The notes beneath the pieces were generated by a model. It ran no database searches and had not been told where the DNA came from. It saw only the letters and a list, made by a program, of their open reading frames with translations. Made by a program: the position numbers and the translations under genes. A stretch of 8,985 bases of DNA from NCBI GenBank assembly GCA_022564455.1, contig JADFLK010000064.1, positions 1 through 8,985 of the forward strand, written 5' to 3'. Shown in pieces: positions 1 through 6,993 of the stretch (its first letter is position 1; every line of letters starts with the position of its first letter). The DNA comes from Bacteroidota bacterium. GTDB lineage: Bacteria > Bacteroidota > Rhodothermia > Rhodothermales > Rubricoccaceae.

Positions 1-133
1 AATGGCGTGAGATAAAACCTACAAAGAAGCCCTACGGTGAGAGGAGCTAGGGGTATCAATCGTTCAACCGCTTGCTTGATTGGGTCTGGGTCGTTCCCGG
101 AGGGTCATTTCGCTGAAAACAAGACGACCGATC
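1..133. other. Stretch downstream of the last gene, no convincing feature
   Basis: After the GT4 stop at 134 the minus strand shows only a 14-codon frame from the ATG at 108 and a frame open from a TTG at 59 to the window edge (LIPLAPLTVGLLCRFYLTP, mildly hydrophobic). Neither has a Shine-Dalgarno motif. No stable hairpin followed by a T-run is seen, so there is no evidence that the operon ends here. The open frame could be the start of a next gene, but it is too short to call. Confidence 0.4.
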
Positions 134-1351
134 TCAGGCATTCTGTTCTATGGCCTGCCGGTAAACCCCAAGCGTATCAAGCGCTACTGCCCCCCATGTA
201 CGGCCACTCGCGGTATCGTATCCAGCCCGACCCAACTCGCTACGAAGACCGGGATCAGCGAGTAGTGTAGTCAATGCGTCAGCAACAGCCACAGGCGTAT
301 GGTCAGTAAGCAGCCCTCCTCGGGCGCCCTCAACGATTTCAACGAGCGTCGGAATTCTCAGCGCGACGACCGGCTTGGAAAAAGCCCAGGCCTCAACATA
401 AACGAGCCCGAAAGCCTCCTGCTTCGATGGTACGCACACAATATCGGAAGCAGCATAGGCATCGTCTCTCTCCCCATCCGTCAACACACCAAGATCCAAG
501 ATGCGAGGATCCGACAACACCTCCTTTCGGAAATCGTCGTTGGCATCAAGGGGACCAGCGAAGACAAACATCGCCTCCGGGCAATGTTTCCATACTTCCG
601 GCGCTGCATCGAGCAGGAGTTGATATCCTTTTGCCTTCGTCTTTCGACCGAGGTAGAAAACCATCGGGCCATCTACGCCATGATTTGTCCGAAAACGCAG
701 GCCGGATGCAGCCGATGACGCATTTGAACCGTGTTTAACTACGATAACGGAGCCCTCCTTCAATCCTCCCCCGACCAGCCGGCTACGCTCGTCCTCAGTC
801 AGCGCGATCGTCTTGTCGGCTCTACCGTAAAGTTGAAAATCCCCAACTCCGTCTCCCCAGGCTCCCGCGTGCGTATGAGGAGTCACAACAAACGGCACGC
901 CCATCTCTGCAGCAATTCTGGCAGCTGCGTATCCGAGCATTTCTTGCCCCGTCCCGCTATAATGGATGACATCGCAACCTTTGAGAACGCCCCGAAGAGC
1001 AGGACAAAAAGCTCGTACGGCTACCTTCCTCGCTAATCCCGTCGTTACACCGTAGAAATGCATTCGATAGAGGAGGGGGAAGGCGAATTGCATCCAGTTT
1101 GGAGGAGAAATAATTGTTATTCGAACGCCTTCATCGTCGTAAAAACGCATTCGTTCAGAGGAAGCATAGAGAGCGCGCGAATCCAGCGGTCTCCTTTCCA
1201 CAAAGCGCGTCGCGACCACGACCTCATTCCCGGCCTCGACAAATTCTCTGGTTAGCCGACTGAGGTACGTCTCCATACCTCCAACAATCGGTTGGTACGT
1301 CGTTCCGACCATCCCGATTCTCATACGATTTCTGGTGGGTCTGATCACCAT
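134..1351 (-). CDS. GT4-family glycosyltransferase (second of two related copies)
   Basis: The 405-residue product is another GT-B retaining glycosyltransferase. Visible features are RIGMVGTTYQPIVGGMET (11-28), the mid-protein motif TPHTHAGAWGDG (157-168), the donor-site segment VFYLGRKTKAKG (231-242, with Arg236 and Lys241) and the E-x7-E motif (Glu312, Glu320). It resembles the GT4 gene at 3586-2309 in overall order and in the motif region; the two probably add different sugars of the same repeat unit, by inference. The start is uncertain. The ATG at 1351 lies 11 bp after the epimerase stop, but the ATG at 1324 (MRIGMVG) matches the typical family N-terminus better and would give 396 residues. 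Neither has a clear Shine-Dalgarno motif. It is the last gene that can be supported before the left edge. Confidence 0.93.
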   Translation of the reverse strand: MVIRPTRNRMRIGMVGTTYQPIVGGMETYLSRLTREFVEAGNEVVVATRFVERRPLDSRALYASSERMRFYDDEGVRITIISPPNWMQFAFPLLYRMHFYGVTTGLARKVAVRAFCPALRGVLKGCDVIHYSGTGQEMLGYAAARIAAEMGVPFVVTPHTHAGAWGDGVGDFQLYGRADKTIALTEDERSRLVGGGLKEGSVIVVKHGSNASSAASGLRFRTNHGVDGPMVFYLGRKTKAKGYQLLLDAAPEVWKHCPEAMFVFAGPLDANDDFRKEVLSDPRILDLGVLTDGERDDAYAASDIVCVPSKQEAFGLVYVEAWAFSKPVVALRIPTLVEIVEGARGGLLTDHTPVAVADALTTLLADPGLRSELGRAGYDTASGRTWGAVALDTLGVYRQAIEQNA

Positions 1352-1362
1352 AATTCGGTCGG

Positions 1363-2307
1363 TTATCCCGCTTCGACAGAAGGTAGGAGGCTCTCGAATT
1401 GCAAGAGTCGTGTCAATCCTTCCCGCAAGCGTATCCTTGGTTCTGCACCTGTTAGGTGACGAAGCGTTGTGATATCCGCGCGCTGATGGAGCTTGTCAAC
1501 CGAGCGGACGCGAGCAGGGTCCGATAGAACTTGGAGCGGTTGGTTTCGGATCTCTCCTGTCATCCGGACAATCTCTTCTGCCGAGTACTCTTCACCCGTC
1601 CCGACATTCACAATCGTATGGGCTTCTGTTGCGGCTTCCACACACTCAACGAGAAGCCGGGCCGTGTCCTCCACGTAGATGTAATCCCGCTTCGTGTGAA
1701 TGTTGCCAAGATGGATATCGGTCCCTTTGTGCACCTCTTCCATAATATGCGGTATAAGGTGAGGATTGGTCTCGAACGGGCCATACGTATTGAATAGGCG
1801 AGCCGAGACGCACGCCAGGAGTGTGGTTCGCCCCATATACTCCGCCACATTCTCGGCCAATACCTTTGAGAGACCGTACACATCTGGAGGCTCCACCTGC
1901 ATTTCCTCCTTCAAGAGAGAGTCAACCCCAGGATAGACGATGCCGCTGGACGCGATGACAGCCCGCTCTGCTCCGGCAGCTACCGCCGCCTTCAGCACGG
2001 TAAACGTACCCTCCGCGTTTACTCGGAGGGTTTCCTCCGGATGCGCATTGCAATAGGGGATGAAGTGGAGTGCAGCGAGATGAATCACGACCTCCGGGCG
2101 AACCCGGGCACACTCAGACTCGAGTAGCCGCTGGTCCAGAACATCTCCCCTCACAAATTCGATCTCCGCCGAGAACTCTTCAAGATTATCCATCGTGCCG
2201 GCACAGAGATTATCGTACACGGTCACCTTCCACCTGCGGCGAAGGCATTCGGCAACGACCCACCGGCCGATGAAACCCGCTCCTCCGGTTATGAATACGC
2301 GCTGCAT
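1363..2307 (-). CDS. NAD(P)-dependent nucleotide-sugar epimerase, extended SDR family
   Basis: The 314-residue product has the extended short-chain dehydrogenase/reductase fold used by UDP-/GDP-sugar epimerases and dehydratases. Cofactor-binding features are TGGAGFIG (7-14), an acidic residue after strand 2 (Asp32), GDV (54-56) and HLAA (76-79). The catalytic set is Ser121 (SSGIVY) with Tyr144 and Lys148 (YGLSK). RLFNTYGP (170-177) is the usual substrate-side loop. The segment before VY is SSG rather than the Thr-Asp-Glu of RmlB-like 4,6-dehydratases or the Thr-Ser-Glu of GDP-mannose dehydratases, which favours an epimerase; this is inference. It starts 1 bp after the upstream GT4 stop, with GAGG four bases before the ATG, so coupled translation is likely. 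Lying between two glycosyltransferases, it probably supplies the donor sugar for one of them. Substrate not determinable. Confidence 0.9.
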   Translation of the reverse strand: MQRVFITGGAGFIGRWVVAECLRRRWKVTVYDNLCAGTMDNLEEFSAEIEFVRGDVLDQRLLESECARVRPEVVIHLAALHFIPYCNAHPEETLRVNAEGTFTVLKAAVAAGAERAVIASSGIVYPGVDSLLKEEMQVEPPDVYGLSKVLAENVAEYMGRTTLLACVSARLFNTYGPFETNPHLIPHIMEEVHKGTDIHLGNIHTKRDYIYVEDTARLLVECVEAATEAHTIVNVGTGEEYSAEEIVRMTGEIRNQPLQVLSDPARVRSVDKLHQRADITTLRHLTGAEPRIRLREGLTRLLQFESLLPSVEAG

Positions 2308-2308
2308 A

Positions 2309-3586
2309 TCACCTCACTGAACTTGTTTGTATCTGATGTGGATCTTGCGATGAGTGCCCGGTTTCGTGGCGCTTCCGATTCTCCGTCAGGGCTTCATAGG
2401 CACGCTCGTAGGTCCCGATAAGAGCCTCCTTAGAATAGCGGCTCTGAACCAGCCTCTTGCCATTCTCGCCAAAAAATTGGCGCCGTTCCGGATCCGAGAA
2501 TAAACCAAGCAGGACTTCTGCAAGAGCCCGGGGATCCTGCTCGACGACTTTCCCGGCTTCGTTGCCTTCGATCAGGTCGGATAATCCCGGCGCCATCCCA
2601 CCGACGACTGGACGCGCGTATGTCCATGCTTCCAGATAGACGGCTGGAAGAATCTCATGAACGGACGGCATACAGAAGATGTCGCATGCGTGGAGGGCGT
2701 CTGCCTTTTCCTCTTCGTCGACACGTCCCAGGTAGAGTACCCGGCTATCGGTATTCGTCATCTTGCGCGCTCGAGAGTCGCTGGCAGGCCCGATGAAAAC
2801 AAACCGAACGTCGGGGATCGTCTCCCATACGAGAGGGGCCGCCTCAAGCAGTGCCGACACGCCTTTATAGTCCACCATTCGGCCGACGAAGAGGACGATA
2901 GGCGCATCGTCTAAGCGATGAATCCGCCGAAAGCGCTCGGGATTCGTCTCGGCAGGAAGAAGCGGAACGACACCGGCCAATCGCACCTTCTCTGGAGCCA
3001 CCCCTAGGTCATCCAAGATCTGCCGATCCGTATCGAGAAGCGCAAAGACAATGTCGCTGCGGTTATAGAACTCAACACTCGCCGCATCGTCTCCATGCTG
3101 CCCGGGATGCACATACGGATTACATATGAAGGGGATGCCAAGGTCAAGGGCTGCCTCCTGGCCCGCCCACCCCAGATAATTGCCGGCCACGGAATGAACG
3201 ACGTCGAATCCTCGCATTAGGTGGCGCAACTTGGGAATGAATACGGTCCTGAAGGAGCGGTATCCAAGCGCTTTCAGCTGTTGGTAGTAGTAACGCTGGA
3301 GCTTCGGAATCGCACGAACGGCAATGGGCGACAAGCGAGCGCGTTCCGTCCACGACGGAGAGAGGGAGTGGATCCGGATGTCTCCGTCTGCATAACTCGG
3401 AAACGACGGAACGAGCACGCTATCCTCGATGACACGCAAACGGTCTGGGATCGCCGCCTCGCGAAAAGTCAGTGCAGCGACCTCCACGTGGTTTCGCACC
3501 GCGAGTTCTGACACAACCATGCGAGTCTGTGTCTCCACCCCGCCTACAAAGGGATGATACCGCTGTGCGACGAAGAAGACATTCAT
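2309..3586 (-). CDS. GT4-family glycosyltransferase (first of two related copies)
   Basis: The 425-residue product is a GT-B-fold retaining glycosyltransferase, expected to transfer a sugar from a nucleotide donor to a lipid-linked acceptor on the cytoplasmic side of the membrane. The N-terminal domain opens with VFFVAQRYHPFVGGVET (3-19), the acceptor-side glycine loop. The donor domain has VLFVGRMVDYKG (231-242; Arg236 and Lys241 are the usual phosphate-contacting pair) and the GT4 E-x7-E motif (Glu311, Glu319). A polar tail follows residue 400. I chose the ATG at 3586 because it gives the family's normal N-terminus, overlaps the sulfotransferase stop by 4 bp (ATGA), and has GAGGG seven bases upstream; a longer in-frame start at 3649 would add 21 unrelated residues. 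The GT4 gene ending at 134 shares a distinctive mid-protein motif with it. Donor, acceptor and linkage are unknown. Confidence 0.93.
   Translation of the reverse strand: MNVFFVAQRYHPFVGGVETQTRMVVSELAVRNHVEVAALTFREAAIPDRLRVIEDSVLVPSFPSYADGDIRIHSLSPSWTERARLSPIAVRAIPKLQRYYYQQLKALGYRSFRTVFIPKLRHLMRGFDVVHSVAGNYLGWAGQEAALDLGIPFICNPYVHPGQHGDDAASVEFYNRSDIVFALLDTDRQILDDLGVAPEKVRLAGVVPLLPAETNPERFRRIHRLDDAPIVLFVGRMVDYKGVSALLEAAPLVWETIPDVRFVFIGPASDSRARKMTNTDSRVLYLGRVDEEEKADALHACDIFCMPSVHEILPAVYLEAWTYARPVVGGMAPGLSDLIEGNEAGKVVEQDPRALAEVLLGLFSDPERRQFFGENGKRLVQSRYSKEALIGTYERAYEALTENRKRHETGHSSQDPHQIQTSSVR
2312..2315 (-). promoter_or_regulatory. Ribosome binding site for the epimerase gene
   Basis: Minus-strand GAGG is followed by TGAT and then the ATG at 2307. 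The upstream GT4 stop codon TGA lies within this four-base spacer. The spacer is short, but the site and the 1-bp gap between the genes support translational coupling. Confidence 0.55.
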
Positions 3587-4524
3587 CTGAGCACCCTCGC
3601 TGCCGGAAGCGCACGGCTTGCGGTGCTCCCGGATGCTGCTCGTCCCCATGCCGTATCGTCTTCGTAGCCCGTATTGACCAATAGGTTGTCGTATTTCGCC
3701 TTGAAGAGGTCAATGACAGGCGGCGTAAAATGGTTAACCCAGTCTCCGTGTATGCCTGTCCGGTAATGACTGTTCTCGTCTACTTCGCCATGTCGCCTGC
3801 CACCTGTCTTTGACTCAAATCGTTGCTTGTAGACCGTTCCCAGGATGAGTTGGCCTGTTGCCTTCATCGGATGGCGCGCCCGCCTGAGCCATGTGTAGCG
3901 CCCGGCAACTCGGTTTCGCACATGCTTCAGAAACACGTCCAATTCCTGAAATAACCGATGAGGCTCGTCTGCCTGAAGCAAACCAAGGAAGCCAAATATT
4001 TCGAGAAATCCTTTGTACGGCTGTCCTGTAAGGTCTTCCATACAGAGTTCCAGAACATTCGGCTGATTGTAGTCCCATTCGCCTATCGAGTTGATCTCCT
4101 CATTCGAAAACTTTATTTCAAGAAGCAAGCCTTCCTCTAGGCTGCATGCCCTCAGCCGCTCTCTATGCACCTGAAGGTGGGGCAGGCCCTCGACAGGGTG
4201 GCTGTTTCGATGAGAAAAATATGCCGACACAATAATGTCTCGCGGGTCTCGAATGACATGCACTCCCAAGTAGCCGGACAGCGCATTCGCTTGTTCCATA
4301 TCCGCCGTAATACATGAGACCATGTCCGCCTTGGCCGCCACCAGGTACTGCCCCATCTCGCTGCGAGAGAACGTCTCGGTATAGTCCGTTAACGGCCCTC
4401 TCGCGAGTGGAGTGAGCCGATCGAGAACGAGGCGGTGACTGAGACCAATATTCTTGCATACACCGGCAATGATTTGCCAGATCCACGTAGAAGCACATTT
4501 ATGATGTCCATAATATATATACAT
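3583..4524 (-). CDS. PAPS-dependent sulfotransferase
   Basis: The 313-residue product has the marks of a cytoplasmic-type sulfotransferase, which moves sulfate from PAPS to a hydroxyl or amine acceptor. The 5'-phosphosulfate loop is at the extreme N-terminus (YGHHKCASTW, 5-14, with Lys9). The 3'-phosphate site is VIRDPRDIIVSAYFSH (90-105, with Arg92 and Ser100). A late HGDWVNHFTP segment (259-268) resembles the GDWKNxFT loop that closes over PAPS. No signal peptide or membrane helix is seen, so it should act in the cytoplasm on a nucleotide- or lipid-linked glycan before export. The acceptor cannot be read from the sequence. The last ~25 residues are Ala/Ser/Arg-rich and lie beyond the usual family end. 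Its stop overlaps the next gene's ATG (ATGA), which implies translational coupling. No Shine-Dalgarno motif precedes the start, which sits in an AT-rich patch. Confidence 0.85.
   Translation of the reverse strand: MYIYYGHHKCASTWIWQIIAGVCKNIGLSHRLVLDRLTPLARGPLTDYTETFSRSEMGQYLVAAKADMVSCITADMEQANALSGYLGVHVIRDPRDIIVSAYFSHRNSHPVEGLPHLQVHRERLRACSLEEGLLLEIKFSNEEINSIGEWDYNQPNVLELCMEDLTGQPYKGFLEIFGFLGLLQADEPHRLFQELDVFLKHVRNRVAGRYTWLRRARHPMKATGQLILGTVYKQRFESKTGGRRHGEVDENSHYRTGIHGDWVNHFTPPVIDLFKAKYDNLLVNTGYEDDTAWGRAASGSTASRALPAARVLR
3594..3598 (-). promoter_or_regulatory. Ribosome binding site for the GT4 gene at 3586
   Basis: Minus-strand GAGGG is followed by seven bases (TGCTCAG) and then the ATG at 3586. 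It lies inside the last codons of the sulfotransferase. It decides the start of the GT4 gene in favour of 3586 over the longer frame, and together with the ATGA overlap suggests termination-reinitiation. Confidence 0.65.
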
Positions 4525-4560
4525 AAGTTAGATGATATATTTATATGTCCTATACAAGTT
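4497..4560. promoter_or_regulatory. AT-rich patch spanning the ABC exporter stop and sulfotransferase start
   Basis: The stretch is strongly AT-rich compared with its surroundings. It covers the last codons of the exporter gene, the 25-bp gap and the first codons of the sulfotransferase gene. Minus-strand CATATAAATATATCAT (4547-4532) and ATGTATATATATTATG (4524-4509) are imperfect inverted copies around a short loop, so an AU hairpin could hold the sulfotransferase start codon. TATAAATAT could also serve as a -10-like element, but no convincing partner element is seen. The function is unproven. Confidence 0.3.
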
Positions 4561-6439
4561 GATATTGAAGTGTGTGATATTCCCATAGCTGCCCTTTCTT
4601 CTCTATCAACTCCTTGTACGTGCCCACCTCCTGAACCCGGCCGTTTTCCAAAACAATGATCTGATCGGCGCTTTCCACCGTTGAAAGTCGATGGGCGATT
4701 ACGATAACGGTTCGTCCTTCCATCAGACGTTCGAGCGACTCCTGTACGAGCTGCTCCGACACGCTGTCCAATGCGCTCGTAGCCTCATCAAGAATGAGAA
4801 TGTCTGGATTGCGCAACAGTGCCCGAGCGATCGCAATTCGCTGGCGTTGCCCGCCCGACAGCCGGGCGCCTCGTTCGCCGAGCATTGTATCAAACCCATG
4901 AGGCAGCTCACGGATGAACTCCATCGCGTTTGCCTCTTCTGCGGCCTCACGTATACTCGCTTCGGAAGCACCTTCCAAGCCGTAGGCGATGTTGTTTTGA
5001 ACAGAATCGTTAAAAAGGAACGTGTGCTGGTTCACGACCGATATCCCCCGTCGCATATCGGCAATCTGCAATTCTCTACAATCAACTCCATCGAAGCTCA
5101 CGATTCCTTGATCAGGATCATAAAATCGAGCGATCAGATCAACAAGTGTCGACTTCCCCGCACCAGACGCGCCGACAACAGCCGTGATCTTCCCGCACGG
5201 GATCTCTAGTGTCACAGCGTCGATCACGACTTGCTTCGGCTCGTACCCGAACGATACACCGTCGAGCCTGATAGAATTCGTAATTCCGGAAAACGGTCTG
5301 TTCCCATCGACAAGGTAGGGCTTGTCGTCTCTTCGCAACAGATCCGTCACCCGATCGAGCGCACCTCTGTAAACGGACCACTCGGCCCGAGCTGTATTGA
5401 CGCTCTGCACCAGCGGGAGTAGGCGAAGCAGCACGACGAGAAATGCGAACAGTGCGGCCGTCAACATATGACCCGGCCAAATGAGCAGTTGCACGGCAAC
5501 AATGACCATTACGATTAGAGTGGTCGCGGCAATCCCCTGCGAAAGTGGGCCGACAAGCGCGCTTCGTATGTAGGCCGAAACGTTCTGTATGCGAGCCTCC
5601 TCACTTACGGCGCCGAACCGCCGCCCCTCGTATGCCTGTGTACCAAACTCGTTGATAGTACGTATTCCGCCGATAATCTCGCTGGTCATCATTGACACAT
5701 TCGCACGATTTTGTGCAATGACACGGCCACTCCATCTCAGCTTGCGTAACAACCCATTGAGCACTCCAAACAGCAAACCGCAAAACGCCAGCGTCAGAAG
5801 CGCCAACTGCCACGATAAGGCTATGATGATCACCACATACACAACGAGCATCAAACCCGTAACAATGAACATCCGGGCGATTTGAAACAGGCTCTGCATC
5901 CGAGTGATCTCTGTCGTGATAGTGTTCAGGATGTCACCCGTGCGCGCGGTGGAGAAGAAACTGACGGCTACCGACTGCACCTGGTCGATAAGCCTCCTTC
6001 TCAGTCTATCGAGGATGGCCTCTATCATGGTCGTACTAACCACCGATCCGGCGTACGCAACGAGTACGCGTAACCAGATACTGCACAATATCAGAGCCGA
6101 CACGCGGTACAACCGGACCAGAGCCTCTTGATCGACGGCAAGCACCACGCGGTCGAACCAACTCCAGCCTGTCGCGAGTGGGCTCGAGTTCGGATTCAAC
6201 AGGTTTTCCAAAAACGGCAAGAGGAGACCGATTCCAATTCCCTCCAGAACTGCCGCGACCGCTGCGAGCACGATAGTCAGACTGAACCGCCGCTTCTCTT
6301 CTCCGAGCAGGGCCCGCATCACCCCAATGCCAGGATCTCCTTTCCCTCGTCGCACGTCCTCAAGCATCGGTAAACGCCCGTTTTGGCGCGACGTGGGCTG
6401 GAGCTCGTTGTTAGGAAATTGATCGTTTTTCGCGCTCAT
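4550..6439 (-). CDS. ABC exporter, fused membrane and ATP-binding domains (MsbA/PglK/HepA-like)
   Basis: The product is 629 residues, the usual size of a half-transporter that works as a homodimer in the inner membrane. A polar N-terminus (1-50) is followed by about six transmembrane segments (roughly 52-77, 112-135, 186-207, 209-230, 300-322, 325-346). The ATPase domain (about 388-629) is complete: Walker A GASGAGKST (423-431), Q-loop Gln471, signature LSGGQ (527-531), Walker B ILILDE (547-552), D-loop SALD (555-558) and H-loop His583. All catalytic residues are present. Its place beside glycosyltransferases and a Wzc-like protein suggests it flips a lipid-linked glycan or glycolipid, as PglK/WlaB or the cyanobacterial HepA are thought to do; lipid A or peptide export is the alternative. 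The start is uncertain: GGAG directly abuts the ATG at 6439 with no spacer, and in-frame ATGs at 6367 and 6319 would remove only the polar tail. Confidence 0.93.
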   Translation of the reverse strand: MSAKNDQFPNNELQPTSRQNGRLPMLEDVRRGKGDPGIGVMRALLGEEKRRFSLTIVLAAVAAVLEGIGIGLLLPFLENLLNPNSSPLATGWSWFDRVVLAVDQEALVRLYRVSALILCSIWLRVLVAYAGSVVSTTMIEAILDRLRRRLIDQVQSVAVSFFSTARTGDILNTITTEITRMQSLFQIARMFIVTGLMLVVYVVIIIALSWQLALLTLAFCGLLFGVLNGLLRKLRWSGRVIAQNRANVSMMTSEIIGGIRTINEFGTQAYEGRRFGAVSEEARIQNVSAYIRSALVGPLSQGIAATTLIVMVIVAVQLLIWPGHMLTAALFAFLVVLLRLLPLVQSVNTARAEWSVYRGALDRVTDLLRRDDKPYLVDGNRPFSGITNSIRLDGVSFGYEPKQVVIDAVTLEIPCGKITAVVGASGAGKSTLVDLIARFYDPDQGIVSFDGVDCRELQIADMRRGISVVNQHTFLFNDSVQNNIAYGLEGASEASIREAAEEANAMEFIRELPHGFDTMLGERGARLSGGQRQRIAIARALLRNPDILILDEATSALDSVSEQLVQESLERLMEGRTVIVIAHRLSTVESADQIIVLENGRVQEVGTYKELIEKKGQLWEYHTLQYQLV

Positions 6440-6476
6440 CTCCGGTCTTGAATTTCAGGAGTCAACCCAAACAATC

Positions 6477-6968
6477 CTACCTTGTTGCCAGGGCAACAGC
6501 GGTCAAAACGAGGCTTGCGACGCTCGTCGCGATTGCAAGCACTTCGCGCAAACTAACCGTCGTTGATTGCCGCTTCTCAATGATGTCTACTACCACGACA
6601 TCCCCTTCCTCCAGTAACAGCGAAGCGTTGGCACTGGTCAGAAGCGATTCTATCGATTCGTTGAATGTGAGCCTTCGGCCTTGATCAGCCTCACGAAACA
6701 CCTTAACGCGAACGTCTTCCACCGTCTCACTTTCCTCCGTCATGACGACCGAAGGTCCGGCAACAGCGAGCAAGTCCAACAACTGAACTCCTCTTTCCAC
6801 ACGCCATCTTCCCGCTGTTGCAACATCTCCGAGCACATAAATCACCATAGTCGGATGACCGGGCCTGGCATACAGGTTTTCCATCGCCGCCAGCCCCGTG
6901 CCTTGAGCTGAGACAGGTAATACGGCCAAGAGAAGAATAATTGAGACCGCTAAACAGCGTTGCATCAT
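6477..6968 (-). CDS. Small secreted SLBB-domain protein, probable polysaccharide export accessory factor
   Basis: The 163-residue product begins with a clear signal peptide (MMQRCLAVSIILLLAVLPVSA, likely cleavage after VSA near residue 21). A single SLBB-like domain follows at about 41-128: a VIYVLGDVATAGRW strand-turn, a GVQLLDLLAVAG helix and a closing LLEEGDVVVV strand. The last 22 residues (about 142-161) form a hydrophobic helix, LAIATSVASLVLTAVAL. SLBB domains occur in outer-membrane export proteins such as Wza, but those normally have an N-terminal poly-export domain and more than one SLBB repeat; both are absent here. I chose the ATG at 6968 (or the adjacent ATG at 6965) because it starts exactly at the signal peptide. 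A longer frame from a TTG at 7070 would overlap the kinase gene and put 34 polar residues before the signal peptide. No Shine-Dalgarno motif is visible. It lies between the kinase and the ABC exporter, which supports an export role. The exact function is inferred. Confidence 0.85.
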   Translation of the reverse strand: MMQRCLAVSIILLLAVLPVSAQGTGLAAMENLYARPGHPTMVIYVLGDVATAGRWRVERGVQLLDLLAVAGPSVVMTEESETVEDVRVKVFREADQGRRLTFNESIESLLTSANASLLLEEGDVVVVDIIEKRQSTTVSLREVLAIATSVASLVLTAVALATR

Positions 6969-6993
6969 CGTTTTGGGCGTCGTCGAGAGATGA

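Noticed and set aside
64..108. 14-codon minus-strand ORF from the ATG at 108
   Set aside because: Very short, no Shine-Dalgarno motif, and polar sequence without any recognisable feature.
105..133. Weak GGTC/GACC inverted repeat after the last stop codon as a terminator
   Set aside because: Only four pairs with a long loop and no following T-run on the minus strand.
299..718. Plus-strand open frame of 139 codons
   Set aside because: It lies wholly antisense to the GT4 gene at 134-1351, including its E-x7-E region, and its product has no recognisable features.
3587..3649. N-terminal extension of the GT4 protein from 3649
   Set aside because: The extra 21 residues are unrelated to the GT4 fold, and the ATG at 3586 has a Shine-Dalgarno motif and an ATGA overlap with the previous stop.
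4691..5209. Plus-strand open frame of 172 codons
   Set aside because: It runs antisense to the ABC ATPase domain, whose minus-strand frame carries every expected motif. The plus-strand translation shows no recognisable domain.
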